Shown here piece by piece: positions 39,611-47,515 of a stretch of DNA of 64,000 nt. Origin of the DNA: Rubrivirga marina (GTDB lineage: Bacteria; Bacteroidota; Rhodothermia; Rhodothermales; Rubricoccaceae); NCBI RefSeq assembly GCF_002283365.1, contig NZ_MQWD01000001.1, positions 1,948,944 through 2,012,943 of the forward strand. Reading direction: 5' to 3'. The number at the start of each line of letters is the position of its first letter. The first letter of the stretch is position 1. Made by a program: the position numbers and the translations under genes. Under the pieces are notes generated by a model. That model was not told where the DNA came from, did no database searches, and saw only the letters and a list, made by a program, of their open reading frames with translations.

Positions 39611-42445
39611 GTGTCCCGTCTGCTCGCCCTGCTCGCCGTCCTCCTGACGGCCGGCGCCGTCCACGCCCAGACGGCCACGGCCGTCTTCGACGAGGACGAC
39701 ACGCCGGGCGACGGCGCGTACGCGGCTTCCGACGGCGGCGCCGTCGGCAACGCGACGCTCGACCTCGCGGACGGCCGGCTCCCGATCGCCTCGAGCGGCG
39801 CCGTCAGCGGGGCGGACTACGGCGTCCTCACCTACGCGCATGGCGACGGCGGCGGCTGGTCGCTCCTCGTCGGCGCCCCCGGCTTCCCGGCCCTCGACCT
39901 CACCGAGGCGGACAGTGTCGTCGTTTTCCTCAACGGCCCGGTCGGCGTGCCGGGCGTGGCGCTTCCGCGGCTCGCGCTCCAGGACGCCGACGGCGACCGG
40001 ACGGTCGGCGTGTCGCTCGACTTCGGCACGCGCGTGGGCTTCGCCCCCAACGAGAGCGGGTTCCTCGACGGCTCGGCGACCGACCTCATGGTGTCCGTGA
40101 GCTACGTCGAGTCGCTCCCGGCCGAGGTCGCGCGGCCCGGCTACCCCGAGTCGATCCGCCTCACGTTCGCCGACGAGGTCGTGGCGACCTCGACCGCCTC
40201 GATCGGCTTCCCGGCGCTCCCGGCCCGGTTCACCGTCGCCACGGAGGCGGGCCTGGAGCTCGCGTTTCGGTTCGTGGACACCGACGGGGACGGGACGCTC
40301 AGCACCGACGGCGAGTACGTCGAGGTGCTGACGGAGGACCCGGCGACGGGCTCGCTCCGACAGACGTGGCGCATCGAGGCGCAGAACGACCCGGCGTCGC
40401 CGCCCGCCACGGGCGACGCGTACCGCCTCGGCGTGTTCAACGGCGGCGTCGACGGCGATCCTGGGACGTGGCAGCGCCGGGCCGTCGCCGTCAAGGACTT
40501 CGGGCCCCTCGGCGCCGTCGACGCGGCCCGGATCGCGGGCGTCGTGTTCGAGAACACCGAGGCGACGACGAGCGAGCGGACGCTCTGGATCGACGCGATC
40601 TCGGCGCTCGTCTACGATGGCGACCCCGAAGGCCCGGCCCCGCCGACGGCGATCGTGGCGGAAACGGGCGACCGCTCGGTCCGCCTGAGCTGGACGCCGG
40701 CGGACGGCTCGCTCGGCGTCGTCGTGTTCCGCCAGCCGGCGGCCGGCGGCCCCTACGAGCGCGTCACGCCGACGCCCGTCCGCTTCGACCACTGGTTCGA
40801 CCTCGGCGTCGACAACGGCGAGGCCGTCCGCTACGTCTTGCGATCGACGGCCTCCGGTGGCATCGGCTCGCGGATCCAGGGGCCGGACTCCGGCCCGGTC
40901 GAGGCCGCGGCCGAGGCGGGCGCGCCCGACGTCTACATCGAGGACACGGCGCGGCGCGCGTTCGACTTCTTCTGGGAAGAGGCGAACCCGGCGAACGGGC
41001 TCGTCAAGGACCGGAGCACCGAGGGCTCGGCCTCGTCGATCGCGGCCGTCGGGTTCGGGCTTTCGGCCATCACGGTCGCGATCGACCGCGGCTGGATCAC
41101 GCGCGAGGAGGGCGTCGAGCGGACGCTGAACACGCTCGACTTTTTCGCGACGTGCTCGCAGGGCGACCAGAGCACAGGTGTCTGCGGCTACCGCGGGTTC
41201 TTCTACCACTTCCTCGACATGCAGACGGGGCTCCGCCGCGGCACGACGGAGCTCTCGACCATCGACACGGCGCTCCTCCTCGGCGGCGTCCTCCACGCGG
41301 CGCAGTACTACGACGGCGACGGCGCCGAGGCCGACATCCGCGCCCGCGCCGACCAGATCTGGCGGCGCGTCGAGTGGGACTGGGCCGCCAACCGGCCGCC
41401 GCTCGTGGCGCTCGGCTGGAAGCCCGAGGAAGGGTTCGCCATCTGCAACGGCGGGCTCTGTGACTGGACTGGGTACAACGAGGCCATGATCCTCTACGTC
41501 CTCGGCCTCGGCTCGCCGACGCACCCGCTCCCCGACGACGCCTGGGACGCGTGGACCGCCGGCTACGCGGGTCAGTGGCAGACCCACTACGGCTACGAGT
41601 TCCTCACCTTCCCGCCTCTCTTCGGTCACCAGTACAGCCACGTCTGGATCGACTTCCGACACATGCAGGACGACTACATGCGGGGCCGCGGGATCACCTA
41701 CTTCGAGAACTCCCGCCGCGCGACGCTGGCGTCCCGGGCCTACGCCATCGCCAACCCCGGCAACTTCCCCAACTACTCCGCCGAGGAGTGGGGGCTGACG
41801 GCCTCCGACGACCCGTTCGGCTACCGGGCCCACGGCGCGCCGCCGGCCCAGAGCGACAACGGGACCATCACGCCGACGGCCGCGGGCGGCTCCTACGCCT
41901 TCACGCCCGACCTCTCGCGCGAGGCGCTCCGCACGTTCTACGCCCGCTACACCAACGGCCTCTGGGGCGACTACGGCCTCAAGGACGCCTACAACGTCGA
42001 GGAAGGGTGGTTCGCGAGCGACTACCTCGGCATCGACCAGGGCCCGATCGTGCTCATGATCGAGAACGAGCGGACGGGCGCCATCTGGGAGTCGTTCATG
42101 ACCCACCCGGACGTCCGCGCCGGGCTGGAGCGGGCCGGGTTCGACGTGCCGGCCGTGGCCGAGGAGCCCGAGCCGGGCACCGAGGCGGCCACCCTCAATC
42201 GCCCCGCCCCGAACCCGACCGCCGGCTCCGTCCGCCTCGGCGTGTCGCTCGCCGAGGCCGGCCCGGCCCGCCTGACCGTCCACGACGCGCTCGGCCGCCG
42301 CGTCGCCGTCGTCGCCGACGGGCCGCTCGCGGCCGGGGCGCACGCGCTGTCGTGGGACGCCTCGGCCGTCGCGTCCGGCGTCTACGTCGTCCGTCTGGAG
42401 GCCGCCGGCCTCGTCCGCACCCGCACCGTCGTCGTCACCCGATGA
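39611..42445 (+). CDS. T9SS-anchored GH144-family (PF10091 'glucoamylase') enzyme
   Basis: The protein has 944 residues from GTG 39611, which gives a clean signal peptide (LLALLAVLLTAGAVHAQ); an earlier GTG at 39545 is less likely. In order: an N-terminal beta domain (about 20-160); a module shared with the 1,095-residue protein (about 161-276); a continuation ending DAISALVYDGD; an FN3-like domain (about 343-430); and an (alpha/alpha)6 domain of PF10091/GH144 type (about 438-840). The last carries AFDFFWEEANPANGLVKDRS, RGFFYHFLDMQTG, ELSTIDTALLLGGVL, GYNEAMILYVLGLGSPTHPL, FGHQYSHVWIDFR and YLGIDQGPIVLMIENE, and a T9SS sorting domain closes the protein (about 856-944). Characterised GH144 enzymes are endo-beta-1,2-glucanases. 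Its stop overlaps the GH3 start (ATGA). Confidence 0.87.
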   Translation: MSRLLALLAVLLTAGAVHAQTATAVFDEDDTPGDGAYAASDGGAVGNATLDLADGRLPIASSGAVSGADYGVLTYAHGDGGGWSLLVGAPGFPALDLTEADSVVVFLNGPVGVPGVALPRLALQDADGDRTVGVSLDFGTRVGFAPNESGFLDGSATDLMVSVSYVESLPAEVARPGYPESIRLTFADEVVATSTASIGFPALPARFTVATEAGLELAFRFVDTDGDGTLSTDGEYVEVLTEDPATGSLRQTWRIEAQNDPASPPATGDAYRLGVFNGGVDGDPGTWQRRAVAVKDFGPLGAVDAARIAGVVFENTEATTSERTLWIDAISALVYDGDPEGPAPPTAIVAETGDRSVRLSWTPADGSLGVVVFRQPAAGGPYERVTPTPVRFDHWFDLGVDNGEAVRYVLRSTASGGIGSRIQGPDSGPVEAAAEAGAPDVYIEDTARRAFDFFWEEANPANGLVKDRSTEGSASSIAAVGFGLSAITVAIDRGWITREEGVERTLNTLDFFATCSQGDQSTGVCGYRGFFYHFLDMQTGLRRGTTELSTIDTALLLGGVLHAAQYYDGDGAEADIRARADQIWRRVEWDWAANRPPLVALGWKPEEGFAICNGGLCDWTGYNEAMILYVLGLGSPTHPLPDDAWDAWTAGYAGQWQTHYGYEFLTFPPLFGHQYSHVWIDFRHMQDDYMRGRGITYFENSRRATLASRAYAIANPGNFPNYSAEEWGLTASDDPFGYRAHGAPPAQSDNGTITPTAAGGSYAFTPDLSREALRTFYARYTNGLWGDYGLKDAYNVEEGWFASDYLGIDQGPIVLMIENERTGAIWESFMTHPDVRAGLERAGFDVPAVAEEPEPGTEAATLNRPAPNPTAGSVRLGVSLAEAGPARLTVHDALGRRVAVVADGPLAAGAHALSWDASAVASGVYVVRLEAAGLVRTRTVVVTR

Positions 42446-44769
42446 GACCCGTGAACCGACCCCTCCCGCTCTTCGCCCTCCTGCTGGCGGTCGCCGCCAG
42501 CGCGCAGCCGGGCGCCAGCCCGCAGCGGGCGGCGTTCTACGCCGGCTACGACCTCGACGCCGAGGCCGCCTTAGTCGAGGACCTCCTCTCGCGGATGACG
42601 CTCGACGAAAAGCTCGGCCAGCTCACGCAGTACACCGGCCAGTGGGCCGTGACGGGCCCGGCCGTGCCCGAGACGGGCGAGGACGAGATCCGCGCCGGCC
42701 GCGTCGGCTCGTTCCTCAACGTCTACGGGGCCGACTACACGCGCCGCGCGCAGGAGGTGGCCGTCGAAGAGAGCCGCCTCGGCATCCCGCTCCTGATCGG
42801 CTACGACGTGGTCCACGGCTTCCGGACGGTCTTCCCGGTCCCGCTCGCCGAGACGGCCTCGTGGAACCTCGACGCCGCCGAAATGGCCGCGCGGATCGCC
42901 GCGCGCGAGGCCGCGGCGTCGGGCATCAACTGGACGTTCGCGCCGATGGTCGACATCGCCCGCGACGGGCGGTGGGGGCGGATCGTCGAAGGCGCGGGCG
43001 AAGACCCGTTCTTGGGGAGCCGCTTCGCCGAGGCGCGCGTCCGCGGCTTCCAGGGCCACACCCTCCCCGGCCTCGCGTCGGACTCGACGGTCGTCGCCAC
43101 GGCCAAGCACTTCGCGGGTTACGGCTTCGCCGAGGGCGGCCGGGACTACAACACGACGGACTTCTCAGAGCGGACGCTCCGCGAGGTCGTCCTCCCGCCG
43201 TTCTACGCCGCCGTCGAGGCCGGCGCGCAGACGCTGATGTCGGCGTTCAACGAGATCGGCGGCGTCCCGGCGACGGCCAGCGAGCACCTCTACGGCGACA
43301 TCCTCCGCGACGAGTGGGGCTTCGACGGGTTCGTCATCGCCGACTACACGGCCGTCCGCGAGCTGATGTGGCACGGGATCGCGGCCGACAGCGCCGAGGC
43401 CGGCCGTCGCGCGCTCTCGGCCGGCGTCGACATGAGCATGGTCGACGGGATCTACGCCCGGAACCTCCCGGCGCTCGTCGAGAGCGGCGACCTGCCGATG
43501 GCGGTCGTCGACGAGGCCGTCCGCCGCGTGCTGCGCGTCAAGCGCCGGGCGGGGCTGTTCGAGGACCCGTACCGCTACTCCGACGCCGAGCGCGAGGCCC
43601 GAACGCTCCTCGCCGACGCCCACCGCGCCGCGGCCCGCGACGTGGCCCGCCAGTCGGTCGTCCTCCTGAAAAACGACGGCGACGTGCTGCCCCTCCGCCG
43701 CGACCTCCCCACGCTCGCCGTCATCGGCGCGCTCGCGGCCGACTCGACCTCGGCGATGGGCTCGTGGGCCGGCGCCGGCCGCTGGACCGAGACGACGCCG
43801 ATCCTCCCGGCCCTCCGCGCGGCGCTCCCCAACACCGACGTCCGCTACGCCCCCGGCTACCCCGTCGTCCGCGGCACCTTCCTCGAGATGGTCGACCTCG
43901 CGCTGTCGATGGACACGTCCGGCCACGCCGAGGCGGTCCGCCTCGCGGCCGAGGCGGACGCGGTCGTCCTCGTCCTCGGCGAGCACCGCGAGCTGACGGG
44001 CGAGGCCGCCAGCCGGGCCAGCACGGAGCTGCCGGGCGCGCAGCTGGAGCTGGCGCGGCGCGTGATCGAGGCCGCCGGCGACACGCCCGTCGCGGTCGTC
44101 CTCACGAACGGCCGTCCCCTCGCTCTCGCCGACCTCGACGCGATCGCCCCGTCGATCCTGGAAGTGTGGCATCTCGGGACCGAGATGGGCCCGGCCGTCG
44201 CCGACGTGCTCCTCGGCTATCACAACCCGGGCGGCAAGCTGCCGGTCACGTTCCCGGCCGCGACCGGGCAGGAGCCGATCTACTACAACCGAAAGCGGAC
44301 CGGCCGGCCGCACGACGTGCCGTACGCCTCCGACAAGTACGTTTCGCGCTACCTCGACGTCCCGGTCGAGCCGCTCTACCCGTTCGGCCACGGCCTGAGC
44401 TACACGACGTTCGCCTACGCCGAGCCGACGCTGAGCGCGACGGAGATCGGCATCGACGGCTCGGTCGAGGTCTCGGTCGACGTGACGAACACGGGCGACC
44501 GGGCCGGGGTCGAGGTCGTCCAGCTCTACGTCCACGACGAGGAGCGGAGCACGACGCCGCCGGTCCAGGAGCTCAAGGGCTTCGAGCGGGTCGAGCTGGC
44601 GCCGGGGGAGACGCGGACGGTCACGTTCACGCTCGCGCCGGACGACCTCCTGTTCTGGGGAATGGACGTCCCGGCCTGGACGGTCGAGCCCGGGTGGTTC
44701 ACCGTCATGGTCGGCGGCTCGTCCCTCGACGCGATGAGCCGTACCGCGCGCTTCGAACTCACCGACTAG
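42442..44769 (+). CDS. GH3 beta-glucosidase
   Basis: The 775-residue exported enzyme (signal ending AASAQPG) has the three-part layout of GH3 beta-glucosidases. The TIM-barrel domain (about 35-370) has IPLLIGYDVVHGFRTVFPVP, KHFAGYGFAEGGRDYN and the nucleophile region GFVIADYTAV (Asp301). The alpha/beta sandwich (about 390-600) contains SVVLLKNDGDVLPL and GEHRELTGEA. A C-terminal fibronectin-like domain carries VTNTGDRAGVEVVQLYVHDE. It releases glucose from non-reducing ends of oligosaccharides in the periplasm. Translation is coupled to the GH144 gene by a 4-base ATGA overlap, which links the two activities. By context it would act on sophorose and sophorooligosaccharides. Confidence 0.92.
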   Translation: MRPVNRPLPLFALLLAVAASAQPGASPQRAAFYAGYDLDAEAALVEDLLSRMTLDEKLGQLTQYTGQWAVTGPAVPETGEDEIRAGRVGSFLNVYGADYTRRAQEVAVEESRLGIPLLIGYDVVHGFRTVFPVPLAETASWNLDAAEMAARIAAREAAASGINWTFAPMVDIARDGRWGRIVEGAGEDPFLGSRFAEARVRGFQGHTLPGLASDSTVVATAKHFAGYGFAEGGRDYNTTDFSERTLREVVLPPFYAAVEAGAQTLMSAFNEIGGVPATASEHLYGDILRDEWGFDGFVIADYTAVRELMWHGIAADSAEAGRRALSAGVDMSMVDGIYARNLPALVESGDLPMAVVDEAVRRVLRVKRRAGLFEDPYRYSDAEREARTLLADAHRAAARDVARQSVVLLKNDGDVLPLRRDLPTLAVIGALAADSTSAMGSWAGAGRWTETTPILPALRAALPNTDVRYAPGYPVVRGTFLEMVDLALSMDTSGHAEAVRLAAEADAVVLVLGEHRELTGEAASRASTELPGAQLELARRVIEAAGDTPVAVVLTNGRPLALADLDAIAPSILEVWHLGTEMGPAVADVLLGYHNPGGKLPVTFPAATGQEPIYYNRKRTGRPHDVPYASDKYVSRYLDVPVEPLYPFGHGLSYTTFAYAEPTLSATEIGIDGSVEVSVDVTNTGDRAGVEVVQLYVHDEERSTTPPVQELKGFERVELAPGETRTVTFTLAPDDLLFWGMDVPAWTVEPGWFTVMVGGSSLDAMSRTARFELTD

Positions 44770-44775
44770 CCCCGC

Positions 44776-44795
44776 CCGCCTCGGCCCCGAGGCGG
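44776..44795. repeat. CCGCCTCGGCCCCGAGGCGG-type palindrome
   Basis: Nine-base arms (CCGCCTCGG/CCGAGGCGG) lie 6 bases after the GH3 stop, another copy of the short palindrome family and a likely hairpin terminator. Confidence 0.65.
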
Positions 44796-44822
44796 ACGGA
44801 CCCACCGCCCACCCCACATCCC

Positions 44823-46355
44823 ATGTCCACCCCGTCCGACACGCTCCGCGAGTGGGGGGAGGCCCTCAAGCGCGCCCTCCAGGGCCTCCTCGGCCGGGGC
44901 GATGAGCCGCAGCCGGTCCCGGTCCGGGTGAAGATGCTCGCGTTCGTGCTGCTGGCGGCGTCCGCCGATGCGCAGCCGCGGAACGTGGTGTTCATCCTCT
45001 CGGACGACCACCGCTACGACTTCTTCAGCGCGCACCCCAACGCGCCGGCGTTCCTCCGGACGCCGAACATGGACCGGATGGCGACCGAGGGCGCCCACCT
45101 CGCCAACGCGTTCGTCACGACGAGCCTCTGCTCGCCGAGCCGCGGCTCGATCCTGACCGGCCGCTACGCCCACAACCACGGGATCGTCGACAACACGAGC
45201 CCGATCCCCGAGGGCACGCGGTTCTTCCCGCAGGACCTCCAGGCGGGCGGCTACCGGACGGCCTACGTCGGCAAGTGGCACATGGGCGAGGTCGACGACG
45301 CGCCGCAGCCGGGCTTCGACCGGTGGGTCTCGTTCCGCGGGCAGGGCGCCTACACGGACCCGCTCCTCAACATCGACGGCGCCCAGGTCCAGCACGAGGG
45401 GTACACGACGGACCTCCTGACGGACTACGCCGTCGAGTTCCTCGAGGCGCAGGACGGGTCGGAGCCGTTCTTCCTCGAGCTCTCCCACAAGGCCGTCCAT
45501 GCCGAGTTCAGCCCGGCGCCGCGCCACCGTGGGACCTACGCCGACGTGACGATCCCGTACCCCGAGACGATGTGGCCGACCGAGCGGAACGTCCTCGGCA
45601 AGCCCCACTGGGTGCGGGCCCAGCGCGGGAGCTGGCACGGCGTCGACTTCATGTTCCACGGCGACCTTGGGCCGGGCCAGAGCGGGTTCGACAACTTCTA
45701 CCGCCGCTACACCGAGACCCTCCTGGCGCTGGACGAGAGCGTGGGCCGCGTGCTGGAGACGCTCGAACGGCTCGGCCTGGCGGAGAACACGCTGGTCGTC
45801 TACATGGGCGACAACGGGTTCCTCCTCGGCGAGCACGGGCTGATCGACAAGCGGAACGCGTACGAAGAGTCGATCCGGGTCCCGATGCTGGCCTGGGCCC
45901 CGGGCTGGATCGAGCCGGGCACGCGCGTCGAGGCGCTCGTCCGCAACATCGACGTCGCGCCGACCTTCCTGGAGCTGGCGGGCACCTCGACCTCGATCGA
46001 CATGGACGGGACGTCGTTCCTCGACCTCCTCCCGGGCGGCGCCGAGGCGGGCGGGGCCGGCCGCGAGTTCCTCTACGAGTACTACTGGGAGTACGCCTTC
46101 CCCCACACGCCGACGACGTTCGCGCTGCGGGGCGACCGGTACAAGTTCATCTACTACCACGGCGTCTGGGACACCGAGGAGCTCTACGACATCGCGGCCG
46201 ACCCGGAGGAGCGGGTCAACCTCGTGGAGGCCCTCCCGGAGGTCGCCGCCGACATGCGGAGCCGGCTCTTCGACCGTCTCAGCGAGGACGACGCGATGCG
46301 GGTCCCGATGCGCCGCGGCAACTGGAACGCCGACGAGCGGCTGCTCTACGACTGA
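44823..46355 (+). CDS. Type I (formylglycine) sulfatase
   Basis: As annotated the protein has 510 residues. The sulfatase domain shows the metal-binding VVFILSDDHRYDFF, the formylglycine motif LCSPSRGSILTGRYAHNHG with Cys103 in C-x-P-S-R, then KWHMGEV, ELSHKAVHAEF and YMGDNGFLLGEHG. These are all the expected S1-family signatures, for exported aryl- or carbohydrate-sulfate hydrolysis. Oddly, a signal-like segment (MLAFVLLAASADAQ) begins only at residue 38. The first 37 residues are an amphipathic helix and a PQPVPVRVK stretch, so the true start may be ATG 44934. The next gene encodes the activating formylglycine-generating enzyme. The substrate is unknown; by context a sulfated glucan. Confidence 0.87.
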   Translation: MSTPSDTLREWGEALKRALQGLLGRGDEPQPVPVRVKMLAFVLLAASADAQPRNVVFILSDDHRYDFFSAHPNAPAFLRTPNMDRMATEGAHLANAFVTTSLCSPSRGSILTGRYAHNHGIVDNTSPIPEGTRFFPQDLQAGGYRTAYVGKWHMGEVDDAPQPGFDRWVSFRGQGAYTDPLLNIDGAQVQHEGYTTDLLTDYAVEFLEAQDGSEPFFLELSHKAVHAEFSPAPRHRGTYADVTIPYPETMWPTERNVLGKPHWVRAQRGSWHGVDFMFHGDLGPGQSGFDNFYRRYTETLLALDESVGRVLETLERLGLAENTLVVYMGDNGFLLGEHGLIDKRNAYEESIRVPMLAWAPGWIEPGTRVEALVRNIDVAPTFLELAGTSTSIDMDGTSFLDLLPGGAEAGGAGREFLYEYYWEYAFPHTPTTFALRGDRYKFIYYHGVWDTEELYDIAADPEERVNLVEALPEVAADMRSRLFDRLSEDDAMRVPMRRGNWNADERLLYD

Positions 46356-46391
46356 TGACCATCAGGGTCCGAGGATCGGGGAGCGGGGGAC

Positions 46392-46409
46392 GGGCCGAAG
46401 GCTCGGCCC
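46392..46409 (+). terminator. GGGCCGA/TCGGCCC hairpin after the sulfatase
   Basis: A perfect 7-bp stem with loop AGGC lies 36 bases after the sulfatase stop and just before palindromic element copy 2. There is no T-run. Confidence 0.45.
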
Positions 46410-46417
46410 TGAATCCG

Positions 46418-46560
46418 TGTCATCCTGAGCGGAGGCCGCGCAGCGGCTGGAGTCGAAGGAACTCTGGCGAGCACGCACTTCGATGCGCGCTCTCGGCGTC
46501 GGATGGAGCCCCCGTCGCACCAGAGATCCGTCGACTCGCTCCGCTCGCTCAGGATGATAC
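46418..46560. repeat. TGTCATCCTGAG palindromic element, copy 2 (long type)
   Basis: The 143-bp element has inverted ends TGTCATCCTGAGCGGAG and CGCTCAGGATGATA. It shares its core (TGCGCGCTCTCGGC, CCCGTCGCACCAGAGATCC) with copy 1 at 17890. It ends 4 bases before the start codon of the formylglycine-generating enzyme, so its right arm (CAGGATGATACGCGG) supplies the leader, including an AGGA that could act as ribosome-binding sequence 10 bases from ATG. Confidence 0.8.
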
Positions 46561-46564
46561 GCGG

Positions 46565-47515
46565 ATGGGCCGGCGTGTTGTCCCCCTTCTCCTCCTCGCG
46601 CTGGCGGTCGCCGTCGGCGGGTGCGGGTCGGGCGACGCGTCGGCCGAGGCGGCCTCGGTGGAGCCGTCGAGGGAGGCCGCGCCGCCGCCCGCCGACCTCG
46701 TGATCCCCGACGGCCAGGTGTGGGTGCCGGGCGGGCCCACGACGATCGGCGTCACGGCGGGCGAGAGCGGGATGCCGCACGAGCGGCCGGCGTTCGAGGC
46801 CGAGGTCGCGCCCTTCCTCCTCGACCGCTCGCCCGTCACCGTCGCCCGCTTCCGCACGTTCGTCGACTCGACCGGCTACGAGACGCAGGCCGAGCGCTTC
46901 GGGGACGGCGCCGCCATGGACCAGTCGACCGGCCAGTGGGCGCTCATCCCGGACGCGCAGTGGCGGACGCCGTTCGGCCCCAACCAGCCCCCCGCCGAGG
47001 CGGACCACCCCGTCACCCAGATCGCCTACACCGACGCCGAAGCGTTCTGCACGTGGGCAGGCGGCCGGCTCCCGACGGAGGTCGAGTGGGAGCACGCCGC
47101 CCGCGGCGCCGTCGACGACCGGAGCCCCTACGCCTGGGGCGACGACCTCAACGAGGACGGGCGCCCGAACGCGAACACGTGGACCGGCTCGTTCCCTGGC
47201 AACGACACGGGCGCCGACGGCTACCGGGGCGGCACGAACCCCGTCGGCCGCTTCGGCGAGACGCCGCTCGGGCTGACCGACATGGGCGGCAACGTCTGGG
47301 AGTGGACGGCGAGCTGGTACCGCCCCTACGACCAGCGCGACGCGCCCTTCACGCCGACGGCCACGAGCGAGCGCGTCCAGCGCGGCGGCTCGTACCTCTG
47401 CCACCCGTCGTACTGCCACGGCTACCGCGTGAGCGCGCGGAGCCACGCGACGCCCGAGTCGTCGTTCGCCCACGTCGGCTTCCGCTGCGCCACCGACCTC
47501 CCCGAGGGCTCATGA
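46565..47515 (+). CDS. Formylglycine-generating enzyme (sulfatase activator), lipoprotein
   Basis: The 316-residue protein has a lipoprotein signal (LLLLALAVAVGGCGSG) and an FGE-sulfatase domain from about residue 45. The key point is GGSYLCHPSYCHGYRVSARS, where Cys279 and Cys284 keep the spacing of the copper-binding catalytic pair in true aerobic FGEs, followed by SFAHVGFRCATDLP. Also typical are WVPGGPTTIGV, FCTWAGGRLPTEVEWEHAAR and DMGGNVWEWTASWY. It should convert the sulfatase cysteine to formylglycine in the periplasm. Its position directly after the sulfatase supports this. Its stop overlaps the GH2 start by ATGA, coupling the two genes. ATG 46565 is fixed by the lipobox and lies next to a palindromic repeat. 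Confidence 0.9.
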   Translation: MGRRVVPLLLLALAVAVGGCGSGDASAEAASVEPSREAAPPPADLVIPDGQVWVPGGPTTIGVTAGESGMPHERPAFEAEVAPFLLDRSPVTVARFRTFVDSTGYETQAERFGDGAAMDQSTGQWALIPDAQWRTPFGPNQPPAEADHPVTQIAYTDAEAFCTWAGGRLPTEVEWEHAARGAVDDRSPYAWGDDLNEDGRPNANTWTGSFPGNDTGADGYRGGTNPVGRFGETPLGLTDMGGNVWEWTASWYRPYDQRDAPFTPTATSERVQRGGSYLCHPSYCHGYRVSARSHATPESSFAHVGFRCATDLPEGS

